64,000 nucleotides of DNA from Sorex araneus (Eukaryota; Chordata; Mammalia; Eulipotyphla; Soricidae). The notes below the pieces were generated by a model. That model was not told the origin of the DNA, did not search any database, and was given only the letters and a program-made list of their open reading frames with translations. The position numbers and the translations under genes were made by a program. Positions 1 to 11,382 of this stretch are shown here, piece by piece; position 1 is the first letter of the stretch, and each line of letters opens with the position of its first letter. The stretch is taken from contig NC_073306.1 of assembly GCF_027595985.1 (NCBI RefSeq), positions 154,991,472-155,055,471 of the forward strand. The letters run 5' to 3'.

Positions 1-120
1 ACAGACCAGCTGCGGTTTTGGGGGGCAGCGTGCTGGCCACTAGGGCAGCAGTCCGGAGCGGGGCGGGGGGAAGGCTGGGGTGCTTAGTGTCCGAGGAGCA
101 GGCTGGGATGCGGCAGATAT
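1..120. other. GC-rich stretch at the left edge
   Basis: The first 120 bases are clearly richer in G and C, with runs such as gggggg and ggggcgggggg, than the AT-rich DNA that follows. I do not recognise a gene, exon or repeat. It could be the end of a repeat or GC-rich feature lying to the left of the window. Confidence 0.3.
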
Positions 121-1014
121 GAGTGTATTATAGATATGAGTGTTTTATAATTACTGTAATTAAAAATTTTGAGGAACTCCAAGTCTTCTTAAAATGCAGT
201 CTTAATATAAACAGATCAATGTAAACATTCTTCTAAACCTCTTAGCTATTCAAATTGTAAATATTGTATCCAATTTCCCATCTCCCTTGTGTCTACCATT
301 TAGAAGGAGATGAGCTGAGCATTGCCAATGCAAACAGCCCTCAAACAAGGTAAAGAATGGTGTGCAGGAAGGCGAAGTGGCCTTCACCTTCACCAAAACC
401 TTGACAGCTACGGTCTTGTAAGTATGGCTTTACTTCTCATTTAGGCTTTCAGAAACAGTCACCACAATTGTTTTCACACATATGGTGTTCCTGTCCACTC
501 TCTCTCTTCATAGTTGAATTAGCATCACTTTTCTTCCAAGCTGTCTTTTACCTGCTTGTCTCCCTGTCCATCAGGAGAGTCTTTGCCATCCTTTCCTAGC
601 AGTATAAATCTCTCAGAAAGCAGGAAGAGGAACACGGAGGACCATGTCTATTCTCAACGTCATTCTTCCCCATTAACCCCCCTTAATTTTGTTTCCTATT
701 TGTTCAGCAAAGTAATCTGTAAAAGACATTTTCTTAGATGAAATACCTGACATAACTGTTTAGCATTCAAAAGCTACTGAATAAAAAATTGACTCTTTTT
801 AAGATTATTTATCTTTTGGAGTTATATAAAGCCTGTGTCTTTAATATCTGAACTGTTTGTTACAAAGTAGACTGTATGCTTTTGTTTCTTTCATTCTGAT
901 ATTCAGGTAATGGTTTCTGACAACTTTTCTGGTTTCCTGATTCAGTCATTTACCAAATTTGCTGAGTAAGGACATAAAATCATTCATCCGGGGGAGACAT
1001 TGTAAGTGTGATTC
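121..1014. other. Unique AT-rich DNA, no gene seen
   Basis: I see no repeat or coding signal I can name. A 61-codon frame at 556-741 has no recognisable domain or splice context. Confidence 0.5.
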
Positions 1015-1102
1015 TAATTAAATGGCCAGACTCAGTTTCTTCATCTATAAAGAAGCCTGGTACTCTCCGCACAGCTCTTTGTACATAATAGTGCCTGGTA
1101 AG
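1015..1102 (+). repeat. MIR-like fragment
   Basis: The string cagtttcttcatctataaa, followed by a stretch resembling cacagctctttgtacataatagtgcctggtaagc, follows the order of the MIR core and 3' tail (cagtttcctcatctgtaaaa, then a gtgcctggcacatagtaagc-like end). This is an ancient mammalian SINE fragment assigned by eye. Confidence 0.5.
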
Positions 1103-1139
1103 CAACAATTAATTTTGGGGGTCCCAAAATTAATTGTTG
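1103..1139. repeat. Perfect 17-bp inverted repeat with 3-nt loop
   Basis: The arm caacaattaattttggg (1103-1119) is followed by the loop ggt and its exact reverse complement (1123-1139). It sits directly after the MIR-like tail. It is a strong DNA or RNA hairpin, perhaps made by a template-switch (fold-back) event. No flanking duplication marks it as a transposon. Confidence 0.8.
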
Positions 1140-2699
1140 TATTTAATTAACATGATCCCAGAACCCTGTTGGTCCCCTAAGATATCCAGAAGTAAGCCCT
1201 GAGTACTTCAAGATGTGGCCCAGAAGCAAAGCAAAGTGAAATCTAGTTATTTTTAGTTGGCATCTAAATTGTGAAAGATAAACATTGAGCTCTCAAAAAT
1301 TTCCACATTTCTATGTCCAGGATATGTTGCCTTCAAAAAAGCACTTTATAGTTGTGATTAAGGCTAAGACCCTGGAGGTGAAGAGATCTCCAGGTTCTTC
1401 AGCTAAATAAATTCTTTACAAAAGGGGAGAATTTGAGTGACTTTAGTAAGAAAAAGAGGTGGCAAGTGAAAAATGGTCAGAGACGTGTCAGATGTCTGCC
1501 TTTGAAGAGAAAATAGGGGTAGCCCCTTTAAGTTGAAAAAGGTAAATAAACCAAGTCTTTCCTTCAGTTTCCAGAAATGAATGCAGTCATACTAATATCT
1601 TGAGTTTAGCCTGTGTGATTGCTGTCAGACTTTTGAGTAAAGATAGTATATGTGTGTTGTTTTAAGCCATTAAGTGTGGTAATTAAATGGTTCTCCTGAC
1701 CTTATTTAATAGCTGCTTTATCATATAGGCTGCTAATGAAAATGGGAATGGCAGGCACTTGAAGCTTATAAAAAGTTCATGAACTATATTTTTATCTAGA
1801 CTTGACTATTCAAGGGAACAATTGCTTAACTTAATGGAATATAGACTTTTTCAATGATTATTTTAAGCTTTTTCTCTCATGGCTTGCATTAGGGATTGGT
1901 TGCAAAAAGTATTATATTCTAAAGAACCTAATGTTATTCACTAGCTGAAGTGATGAATATTAAAATCCAATTATTCACATTATTTATTATTCACTTACCC
2001 TTCTACAAATACCAATTGAGAATTTACCCAGGGAAAGCAAGCATTAAATATTGAAAAATGCCCTTAGTAAACCATTTTGCCTTCATGAAGTATACAGACT
2101 AGCAAATTACAAATGACAAAATGTAATAAATTTAGAATTTTGTGGGTCAAAGCTTGGCCCTACCCATATATCAACATGGTTTCTGGTCTCACCACAAAGT
2201 AGATGCATATAACATAATTGGGGAATGTGCTTTGTATTGACTGCCTTTTGTTTTGTAAGTATAATTTGGTAACTTAAAGTAGGGATGGACAGCCAAAAGT
2301 TCAAGAATGCAGCACAAAGACACCAAAATAAACAAAAAGCTTTCAACGTTGCGTAGAAACTGAGAAAGAAAAATGAGCAATGTAATGAAGGTCCAAGGCC
2401 AAGGAGAAGTGAGAAGGCCTTAGGATCACAAAAAAAAAATTAAATTTAGGTATTGTATGTAACAGTCATTAAAAAAAATAGGACCTAGAGTAAGATACAG
2501 ACAATTCAGAAGAATTCAGGTTTCAGGACACAGTTTTAACACTAAAATTTCTAACAGAATTTGTACATAGCAACAATAAATCCTTCTGAAGCCAAATAAA
2601 TTTGACTGAATTGGAAAATCCAAACAAGTTTTCAGTGAAGTGCTACTTTAGGCTTCACTAGATTAAAGATTTTTTGTTTAATGTCTACATATTTTCTTT
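1140..2699. other. Unique AT-rich DNA, no gene seen
   Basis: There is no named repeat and no convincing coding frame. Two overlapping minus-strand frames at 2107-2380 have low-complexity composition and no domain. Confidence 0.5.
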
Positions 2700-2840
2700 G
2701 AGTTTTTATTTATTTTTTTAGTTGAATCACAGTGAGATACACAGTTACAAGATTGTTCGTGATTGGTTTTCAGTCATATAATACTCCAGTGCCCATCCCT
2801 TTACTGGTGTACATTTCCCACCACCAATTGGCCATTGGTC
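2700..2840 (-). mobile_element. Shrew-type L1 3' end, fragment
   Basis: After a T-rich start, the order ttgaatcacagtgagataca, ttttcagtcatataatactc, cagtgcccatccctttac and cccaccaccaat matches the reverse complement of the LINE-1 3' end seen elsewhere here (24555-24800, 25285-25597, 38425-38885). It is a severely 5'-truncated insertion with the T run as its poly(A) end. Confidence 0.65.
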
Positions 2841-3289
2841 ACTAGACTGTTAGATAACTTCGAAACTAAAATATGATTCTATCCAGCATCTCCTTCTCTG
2901 GAGAGCAATCTTTTAATAACCTTTCAACAAAACATGCTTTGCTCTTCCTCATGACTCTGGGATAGTCGAGCAGCTCATGTGTTCACATTTAGCTCTAGAA
3001 TAGACAAGTCTGAGCTTGTCTGTGTGCCTGGGATATTCTCTACAGCTGGGCATTTCTCAATTTTTGGTTTCTTTTTCTGTCTATTTAATTTTCTTGATTT
3101 TTTTAAAGTCTCATGTCCTGAGCATGATGGCAGAAATGTACCAAAACAGGCAAGTGTGGAAATGACAAGGTTTATTTATAGATATATTTGTCGCTGTCAC
3201 ATGCCATTGTTCCACATTGTAGTGGTCAAAAAAATTGTAGGGCTGGTATCAATCAAGAGAATGGAGACAAAGGGGAAGCACTGCTCTAG
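2841..3289. other. Unique sequence, no gene seen
   Basis: A 110-codon frame begins at 2979 and runs into the next repeat. It has no domain or splice context and is taken as chance. Confidence 0.45.
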
Positions 3290-3750
3290 TATGTATCACA
3301 GGATTCTCTAGAGAAGAAATGGGATATATATTATTTGGCTCATGGGATTTTGGAAACTAAGAAATTCCACTATTCATCATTTGCAAGCTGGAGTTCCAAG
3401 AATGTCAGTGCCCCATAGTTCAATTCAATCTGAGTCAATAGACCTGAGAGCCAGGTGAGCTGGTAGTATAAATCGCAGTCCAAGGTCAGGAGAAGAAATG
3501 ATATAGCGCAGCTCAATCAATAAGGCAGAAACAAAAGGGTGGTAAATTCTTTCTTTCTACTCATTGCTCAGGCCATCAATGTATTCGTTGATGCTCAACA
3601 ACATTGCTGAAGATAATTTGTTTTGCTCTATTGAGCTCACCTATTTAAATCTAATCTTGTCCTGAAACACCTCCAAAGCATACCATAAATAATTCTTAAT
3701 CTTAGAATTCCATATCCACTCAATCTTAGATTACAACAAACCATTACAAG
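3290..3750 (-). repeat. Ancient placental interspersed repeat, unnamed
   Basis: The order ggattctctagagaagaaat, a tatata stretch, tttggctcatgggatttt, gcaagctggagttccaagaa, gagccaggtgagctggtagt and aatcgcagtccaaggtcaggagaag matches a common old mammalian repeat that opens with a ttctccagagaagcagaacc-like motif. I recognise the order of motifs but not the family name. It is diverged by eye, so the insertion is old. Confidence 0.55.
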
Positions 3751-3837
3751 AAAGTACCAACAAATGTAAGGGGATGTGCATAGAGAATAGCATTATTTAT
3801 GGTCACAATTTAAACTTATATACATTTTGTATTTGTT

Positions 3838-3945
3838 TTCAGGTCACAGAGGGCTTACTCCTTGCTCTGTGCCCAGGAATCACTCCTAGCAGATCTTGGG
3901 GATTAGATGTGGTGTCAGAGATTAAACCCAGGTTGGAAAATATTT
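3838..3945 (-). mobile_element. SOR-type SINE, partial
   Basis: On the minus strand this has the SINE tail and body (caggtcacagagggcttact, tgtgcccaggaatcactcct, attaaacccaggttgg) but stops near the B box, so most of the tRNA-like head is missing. Divergence is high. Confidence 0.6.
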
Positions 3946-4175
3946 TAAAATCCCATGTCTGATAGGAAATTAAAATCCAAACTTTTTAAAGCAAAAGCAA
4001 GAATAAAAAAACAGAAAGAATGTCTAATTATAAAGTTTTTGCATAGGAAAATCCATTGTTGCAAAAACAAAAAAAGGCATTTCACCGACCAGAAGACATT
4101 GATACACCTGACAAACGATTAATATTCAAAATATATAATGAGGATATAAACTTAGCAGCAATAGTAAGCAATGTA

Positions 4176-5038
4176 TCACTGTATCACTGTCATCCTGTTG
4201 TTCATAGATTTACTCAAACAGGTGCCAGTAACATCTTCATTTGTCCCTGTTGCGTGATAGTGTAGCCCAATGATGTCTGCTTGTTCCAGGAACATGAAGA
4301 GCACGTTTTTGTTACTGTTTTTGGCATATCAGATACGTCATAGGTAGCTAGCTTGCCAGGCTACCTTGCTGTGTGGTGTGTGTGTGGGGGGGTGAATTAA
4401 AAAAAAATAAAAAAGATGTTGTGTGGCCACGAATGCTGCTGTGCGCTCTAGGAAAAATTGCATTGCTCTCTTCTGAGAGCTTTGTTTTATAGTCTCTGGA
4501 TCTTGGCCATTGATGAAATTACATGGCATCAGGGGGAGTTTGTGAGTGTGACTGCCGAGCTACTGGAAAACTGGGGATCTGGGTGGAGGAGGCCCCACTC
4601 TCAATCCAAGCTGGCTTAGAGATCTCAGCCACGGGTCCCATACACCTGGGTTCCTCTGTCAGTTCCTTCGTGGGTGAGGCTCATGCGAGTGTGTGGAGAG
4701 TGGCCGTGAGTATGGCTGTGGCTGGGTTCTGGAGGTTTTTGGCTGCTGAGGCTCTGTTTGGGGTGGGGAGGTAAACTTAATCTGCCCACCTCCAAGGGAG
4801 CCCAGTGAAGACAGGCTGGCATGAGTGCAGGAGATTCTGCGTCACTCTCTTCCAGGAGCTTTGTTTTATAGTCTCTGGATCTTGGCCGTTTATGAGATTA
4901 CATGGCTCTGGGAGGATTTTGTGGGTATGATTGCCAAGTTAGTGGAAAACTGGGGATCTGGGTGGAGGAAGCCCAGTCCCGATCCAAACAGGTTTGGAGA
5001 TCTCAGCCATCGGATCTCAGCTTACTCACCTGTGGCTG
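4176..5038 (-). mobile_element. RTE-derived non-autonomous element with a repeated 5' unit
   Basis: The element lies between two exact copies of agtaagcaatgta (4163-4175 and 5039-5051), a 13-bp target duplication. Read on the minus strand, its 3' end (4176-4380) is the RTE 3' end joined to the RTE leader, as in the composite SINEs. Upstream (4430-4835) it matches the 5' part of the element at 12452-13197. A second partial copy of that unit fills 4836-5038, so the start agctttgttttatagtctct occurs twice (near 4480 and 4858). It encodes nothing and would have needed RTE proteins in trans. A low-complexity stretch at about 4371-4425 separates tail and body. The frame at 4523-4774 is a by-product of this repeat. 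Confidence 0.7.
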
Positions 5039-5084
5039 AGTAAGCAATGTAATACAAAATATTTTTCAACAGAAGAGCACTGTA

Positions 5085-5312
5085 GCACTGTTGTCCTGTT
5101 TTTCATCGATTTGCTCTAGCTGGCACCAGAACGTCTCCATTGTGAGACTTGTTACTATTTTTGACATATTGAATATGCCACAGGTAGCTTGCCAGCTCTG
5201 CCTTGCGGGCAGAATACTCTTGGTAACTTGCTGGGTTCTCCAAAAGGGATGGAGGAATAGAACACAGGTCAGCCGTGTGTTAAGCCAAATGCCCTACCCG
5301 CTGCGCTACGGC
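5085..5312 (-). mobile_element. Composite SINE: tRNA head plus RTE leader plus RTE 3' end
   Basis: On the minus strand the tRNA-like head is at the right end (region caaatgccctacccgctgcgctacggctcc), then the RTE leader segment, then the RTE 3' end (cctgtttttcatcgatttgctc region, 5094-5115) and the gtagcactg tail. All three parts are present, so it is nearly full length. It lies immediately next to the L1 fragment on its right. Confidence 0.75.
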
Positions 5313-5317
5313 TCCTG

Positions 5318-5560
5318 TAAAAATCTAGGTGATGAATATACAATAGAATATCACTTTCCCATTCAACTATAAAAATGTGTCTTTGAAGAGAAAACAATGG
5401 AACTTTTAGGTGATTATGCTAAGGAAAGAACAATCAGATAGTTTCACTCATTCCTCATTTGTGGAATATGAATTGCTAAAGCAATGAGCTGGCAAGAAAC
5501 AAAGAAAATGAAATAGAAGTTTGGCAAGTGGTATGAAAAGTCTTTTTGGTGGTGGAATTG
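5318..5560 (+). mobile_element. L1 3' region fragment
   Basis: The order atacaatagaatatcacttt, gtgattatgctaaggaaaga, agtttcactcattcctcatt and tgtggaatatgaattg matches the conserved end of LINE-1 ORF2 and its 3' flank (the family motifs are atacaatggaatactac, ttatgctaagtgaaat and tgtggaatataa). No open frame survives. Confidence 0.65.
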
Positions 5561-5567
5561 ATGACTC

Positions 5568-5610
5568 CTTTACACATCATGGAATTATGGAAATTCCATG
5601 ATGTGTAAAG
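5568..5610. repeat. Perfect 19-bp inverted repeat with 5-nt loop
   Basis: The arm ctttacacatcatggaatt (5568-5586), the loop atgga, and the exact reverse complement (5592-5610) form a hairpin. It lies just past the recognisable L1 fragment. The same aattcca motif recurs close by (5626-5640). Confidence 0.8.
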
Positions 5611-5615
5611 AAGCT

Positions 5616-5928
5616 AAGTCCCTGAAATTCCATAATTCCAATTGAAATTCAATAAAAAATTTAATACAAAACAACAATATACATATATCATGCAGCTGAA
5701 TGCTCTATGTATTAGTTTTTAATTGCTGACAAAATAAATGATCACAAATTAAGTGACAGTGAGTTGCATATATTTATTATGTTATAATTTCTTGAACTTG
5801 AAATCTGTCAGGCTTCATATATTAAGGCATCCCTGGACATCTTTTCTTTTCAAAAGCCTTTCAAAAATCCATTTATTTGACTTCAATTATTGCTATTTAT
5901 TATTTGTACAAGTCCCTGAAATTCCATA
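5616..5928. repeat. 19-bp direct repeat bracketing an old repeat
   Basis: The string aagtccctgaaattccata occurs exactly at 5616-5634 and 5910-5928. The DNA between includes an ancient repeat at about 5705-5850 (tgtattagtttttaattgct, gatcacaaattaagtgac) of the same kind as 24190-24540. The direct repeat could be a target duplication or a small local duplication. Confidence 0.5.
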
Positions 5929-7761
5929 TCATTCATATTGTTATTATTTTAGATTTTATCAGTTACCCCATATAGCTTATGTAGATATTAAATTAGAGTG
6001 ACTCTTTCTTTAAATGGACCATTTTCACCTGGTTTCACTCACCTAGATCTTCCTTATCAAGTATTGTCTCTTCCTCACCAATTTATGTGTAAAGTCTCTC
6101 CATGTTTTCATAGTTATCTCAACTTATAGCGTTTTGTGACAAGCTCACTGAATACCCACTTATCTTCTACATTTTCCCTAGTACCCTGACTCTAACTGGA
6201 TATACCAAGATACATGAATTGCTCTTCCTGGAAACTTTTGAGGTTTTTGAAGGTACAGTTCAGTATATCCTACATCCCCCTTGGATGTTTGGTGATCATT
6301 GCAAAACTGAGTCAAATCAAAGGAATAGTGACTGTGGAAATTATGTCTTCAAAATCACTCAAGTTAAAAAATTGCATAACAAAGATATAATAATTTCAGA
6401 AACTACATAAAATAATTCATTATTGGTTAGGTGGAATTAAAATTGAATAAAAGGAATTGAGATTAAAGCACCAAAGCTTTGAGTTATGAGAAAATCTTAT
6501 TAATTTTAGGAAATTTAGGATTTTATGATAGAAGAAAACTTAAAGGTTTGCATACCACTTTTTGTAATGTAAAATGAATTAGCTGTTTTTATCAAAACAC
6601 CTCATTTTGTAAGCAATGCATTTAATATTATTTGCATAATTTTTTATAATATGCACAATTAATTTAATATATATTATTCATGCTGATCTCACAAAAGAGC
6701 TTTTGGCAAATTGCTACTCTGATATCTTTTTTCATTTGTAATACATATATAAAAAATTAACATTCAGAAGCTAGACACTACTAAGACTGTGACAGCAAAT
6801 TCTTAAAGAATATGGGTTTTAGAATCATCAAATATTTTCCTAAAGAAGCTGCACATAATACACTTTATCCTTTAAATCCATCAATTTAATTAGAAGAAAA
6901 TCATTGAGATGACATTGATAGAAATAAAATAGGCTCGGGAAAAAGGAAAATAAGGAAGATACTAAGAATCAGGGTAGCATGAGGTAAAGAAAATGAAAAC
7001 AGAAGCCCGTGTGTGGCTTCTGACCAAGGGAGAAATGCTGTCAGGTGGAGAAATCTTGCTTTATGAAGAAGGAAGAAAACTAAACTCTAGACTTGTAATG
7101 ACTGCAACCCTACTCCTTGTCCAGCAGACACATCCCTCCAAGACAGTGCTGAAGAAAAAGCCCAGAGTTCTGTCTTCTGTAAGACTAAGATTCCCCAAGT
7201 CCCCTTTCACTGTAAAATCAGTAACCTACAACCAAGCTGGTGACCGAGCTCTTATGTCTCCAGTCAGGGACCCCTCTAGTGTTTGCACCACAACCAAAAG
7301 CACCAAGGCAGTTTGGAGTTCCCACAGATGTGTGAAACAGGGGTAAAAGCCCTCCAGGTAAATGGGATGCAATTTTCAGAAAGAAAGATGCCCTTCATCC
7401 CAGTTGTTGACTCAGATAGCTTGCCCCTTTATTACATAACGGAATGAGACTAGGGCAGTCTACTGTCCAGCTACTCACTTTTATTTCCATGGCATGTCTC
7501 TTGCTCCTCCAAAATCTCATTTGGTATGAAGAGTTGACAGGAGGGTTCATACATTCCTTCTCATTTTTCTTCAAGAGCTTCTTCCCACCCCAAACTTTGG
7601 TGTGTCTTTTGTCTCCAGCTTTAGTGAACCTGTTTAAGTCACCATTCAAAACTGTAACCTCAGTTATTCAACAGATGAAAATTTTCTACTCAGCTTTCTT
7701 CTACTGCAGTATCCTAGAAAACTGAAGAACTTTCATTCCCCCTACACACTTTCCAGTATTT
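5929..7761. other. Unique AT-rich DNA, no gene seen
   Basis: There is no repeat I can name. A 117-codon frame at 6993-7346 has an unbiased composition and no motif, so I do not call it a gene. Confidence 0.5.
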
Positions 7762-7925
7762 AAATGTTTATAGGTGTACATATATGCATAAACATACATG
7801 TATGTGTATACATGTATGTGTATACATGATATATTCATGTATATTATATATATGCACACATTCACATAGGTACATGCATACATAAAAAGATAAATGTGTA
7901 TGTGTCTGATAAATATATATAAAAT
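7762..7925. repeat. Degenerate (CATA/TGTA)n microsatellite
   Basis: This is an irregular alternation of catacatgtatgtgtatac-type units and tatatata. The minus-strand frame over it (7701-7883) is a product of the repeat. Confidence 0.75.
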
Positions 7926-9476
7926 ACATTTACATTATCCTGAATTAATTATTTGTGGATAGGTAACAATTTTCCATTTATTTTTGTCTCTTTTAGAAAA
8001 CACTTTGAGGAAACACATGAGTTGTATAATTTATCCTTTTGCCTGAGTGACTTGTGGATATAATTCAAAGGCAGATTGGCATAGGGGAAAGAGACTACAA
8101 AACACCAATTTAATTATCTGCTCAACTACTTCCAGAAGTTTGGTTTGAGTTATTAATCTGTTTCTCCTCCAAGCTCATTTGCTTCCTTGTTAATATAGCT
8201 CTCGGCAGAGGTAGGCTTATTATAACTCTCTGGAAGCTTTTGTTTCAAGACCTCTTTTGAATGGAGAGTCCTCTGTATTGAATTAAATAATCCCCACCCC
8301 TTGCACACAGACAAAACCTGTGTATGCTCCCCAAATAGGAATATCAATGGCTTGGTACCTGGACCATATGAATGTGGCTTTATTCTGAAAGGGAACCTTT
8401 GCAGTCATATTTTAGATAAGAATCTTAAGGGAGTTGAGGACACTGGATTAATGGCTCCCAATTCTGTTCTTGCTTCAAAACACACAAAGAAGAGGCGTGC
8501 AGATAAAGACCCACCCAGATAGAGGTAGGGGAAGACCTTAAGAGTTTCATAGCTATAAGTCCAAGAATGTTAAGACCATCAGGAACCAGAAGTTGCAAGG
8601 AACAGTTCTCTCCTGGAAGTTTAAGAGAATGTTTGGCCCTGCCAACACCTTGAGTTTGTACTCCCGTATTTGTGTGGTAAGAGATCAAATGCCTCCTGTA
8701 ACAAGCACTTTACATTTCATTTTGTTTCGAGTTCCAAATGCTGAGCACAGTAGCACATGACCATGGTTAGAAAATACAAATCTGTATTAATTTAGGGCAA
8801 CCCTTGGAAACTAGTGAATCTTCCCAGTTCCTGCAAGTCCCAAGTCAATAGTGTTGACACATATATGTCTTCTAAACATTCTCTCCACTCCCTGTTTCCC
8901 ATTTATTATATACTTTGACTTTCATCAGGTGATATGGATGAAGGGGAGGCAACCTTTATCTGTGTCCAGCCAAGAGTAGATTGACTTGGGAACACATTTT
9001 TTTGGTGTATGTGTGGGGTGTGTTTCTGTGTTTCTGCCTAAGTAGGACAAGGCTATCTGTCCTATTGTAATAACACCTTCCAGATACTTTCCCACCAAAA
9101 TGCTTACTTGAGGGCAAAGGTACAAGGACAGAGGTCAAATGACTCTCACCATGTGCTACTGTGCCTTAAACTACATTTGGAACTAGTTGGGAGTTGGAGA
9201 AGAAACAAAGTTTGAAATGCTAGTCTGGGAAAATTCTTCTAATCATGAGACATTTAAAATTAAAAGCAGAGTAGTTAATTACGCCTGCCTCCATAAAGGA
9301 GAAGTTCAGGACCAGTACAGAGAGTGTTTATACAGAGTCTGTGATGATAGTGATCTCACTTACTTTCCCTTTTATGACAGGTATCTCTTGAGAAAAAATT
9401 AAGAGGAATCATTTTGAGACACTGGTACTGGGAAATGTACTCCAGTGGGTGTAGGAATAATGTATGACTTAAATCC
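7926..9476. other. Unique sequence, no gene seen
   Basis: Several frames of 60-90 codons overlap on both strands, none with a domain. The sequence around 8150-8700 is less AT-rich than its surroundings, but I find no splice-bounded coding block. Confidence 0.45.
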
Positions 9477-9540
9477 AAACACGGACAGCTTTGTAAGGGT
9501 CTATCTCACAGTGATTCAATTAAAAGGTTTTAAAAAAAGA
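9477..9540 (+). mobile_element. L1 3' terminus, very short
   Basis: The string cagctttgtaagggtctatctcacagtgattcaa is the extreme 3' end of the shrew L1 family, followed by an A-rich stretch (aaaaggttttaaaaaaag). It is a heavily 5'-truncated insertion. Confidence 0.55.
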
Positions 9541-9760
9541 ATCATTTTGGTCTCCAAGTAGAAGTCTACAGTAATCTCTCAAAATATGAGCATATCTCTA
9601 TATGTGCATGAGCTTATATTCTGTGTATTCTTAACTAACTTCAAAGATAAAATCAAAAAAATTTTAACAACTATATTTGAAGACTGGCCTAATTTTATAT
9701 TATCTCTATAGAAAAGGATACCACAAAACAAACTTATGACAAAGAAATCAAGGAATATAC

Positions 9761-10940
9761 TGTTGGATATCATTGGTTTGTCCTTTCCCCCTTGCCACTA
9801 GGAGCTTAGGTTTATCAGTCACACCCATCAAAGTGCTCCCAAGTCACTCCCATTCCTTTGTTTATCTGTAACCATTTCTATCAGTTTATCTGCTCTTCCC
9901 TTAATCAAACTCTGTTAATTGGTAAGGTCAGAACTTTCTAGGACACTGAATATTACAACATTGCCTTTCTCTCCTCTTTATGCCTTTTGAATAATTTACT
10001 TTAAAGCTATGTCTTTTTTGTATAGACACAAGAAGACAATATTATGTTTTTATAACTTAAGATTTAATTGGCCTCGAATATTATTCCCTTCTGGGCATCT
10101 GCTTTCTCCACTTAAGCCTCAGTTGCCCTCAGTTCCTAGCACCCCAAAGTAGAGTCCCCGACGTGGGACGGGAAGGATCCAGGGCAAGCGATGAGTTATG
10201 TGCTACCCTGGCATCGAGATGGGCCTGGCCAAAGTGCCTAATTCTTAACTATAAGTTAAGAGCTTGATCATAGACAAATGCTGTCATGATCCAATAGTAA
10301 TTATGAGACTGGGACCCTGCGAGGGATAGGAAAGACTGATCTGGCCTGAGCACTGTAGTCTGAGATTGAGATGGCCCCAGGAGAGCAATTCTATAAGTTT
10401 TAATGCATCTCTTATTGTGTCCATACAAAATAATTAATATTATGAATTCTTATATGTTTGCTGGCTGAGGAGAAGAGAAACACATTCATGGGACTCTGCC
10501 CTTGGGTGGATCCTCTGCTGATAGAGAATTAAGTCCTAGGAGAAGCATCCCCTGAGGGAAAAGAACCTTACCCTATTGCTGACCACACCTATGTGTATGC
10601 CCCAACCCCCTCATGCTGTGGAGATTTAACTAGGCGGTAAGAGTGGGTTGGGGGCCAGATCCATGGGAGCCAAATCCACGGCGCCAGATCCACGGCGCCA
10701 GATCCACAGGGCCAGATCCACGGGGGCCAGATCCACAGATCGAGAGAGAGACCGAGAGCCGGGAGAGAGGCAGAGAGAGAGAGAATGAAGTAGGATGGGG
10801 GAGAAAGAAGCAGGAGGAGAATCAGAGGAGAATGGAGATGGACATGAAATAAACCTATCGAGCAACCAGTTTGGCCTTCTTCCTTCCTTCGCCTGCCTCG
10901 CCGCCTGCGCGCCCTTTCTTTTTATTTTTATTTTTACACA
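9761..10940 (+). mobile_element. Solo LTR, endogenous retrovirus (class II-like), 1180 bp
   Basis: The element starts tgttgg and ends ttacaca, giving the TG...CA termini of an LTR. It is flanked by exact 6-bp duplications atatac (9755-9760 and 10941-10946). A 6-bp duplication is typical of class II (ERVK-like) elements. An AATAAA signal lies at 10848-10853. A related LTR occurs in reverse at 19124-20285. No internal viral genes are present, so this is the product of LTR-LTR recombination. The frames at 10626-10952 come from the internal minisatellite. Confidence 0.85.
10651..10740 (+). repeat. Minisatellite inside the LTR (about 14-16 bp unit)
   Basis: About five or six copies of a ggccagatccacgg-like unit lie in tandem upstream of the LTR poly(A) signal. 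The sister LTR at 19124-20285 has essentially one unit (region 19308-19345), so the array expanded in this copy or shrank in the other. Confidence 0.75.
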
Positions 10941-10946
10941 ATATAC

Positions 10947-11382
10947 TGCCAAAAATCTAATAACAATAGCATTACAGTGTCATGCTTGCAAAGTCATTGA
11001 TATATTTACTCTCTTTTTTGTCTGAGTCATTGATACAATCATAGTATTTGTTTATTCATATATAGTTAGGCTTTTAAATAAATGTCTAATTTTATATGTT
11101 TACATTCAATTTTTTATACTTATTTCCTTTAAGGACTATTACCCAACTGATATTTGTGTGTGTGCTCTGCAAAATATCCACTCTATTGTTTCATTTTCTT
11201 CTGAACCCATATAACCAAGTGCACCATATAATAAATAGAAATGAATGTAGAGATGCTTCTAGAATTTTGCCTTCCACAAAGCATGCAATTTATAACAGAA
11301 ATCAGTCAAAGAAATACAATTATAACTGATTATCGAATTCCAGATAGAAATAACTGTGGCATGTCCAAAAATCTGTCACACA
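10947..11382. other. Unique AT-rich DNA, no gene seen
   Basis: There is no named repeat. The short frames at 11096-11528 run from this stretch into the next SINE. Confidence 0.5.

Noticed and set aside
1-120. CpG-island promoter at the left edge
   Set aside because: GC-rich but short, with few CpG pairs and no gene downstream.
10651-10740. CRISPR-like array
   Set aside because: The units are contiguous without spacers; it is a minisatellite inside an LTR of a mammalian genome.
10626-10952. Open frames over the first LTR as a protein
   Set aside because: They come from the LTR minisatellite and purine-rich tract; an LTR does not normally encode protein.
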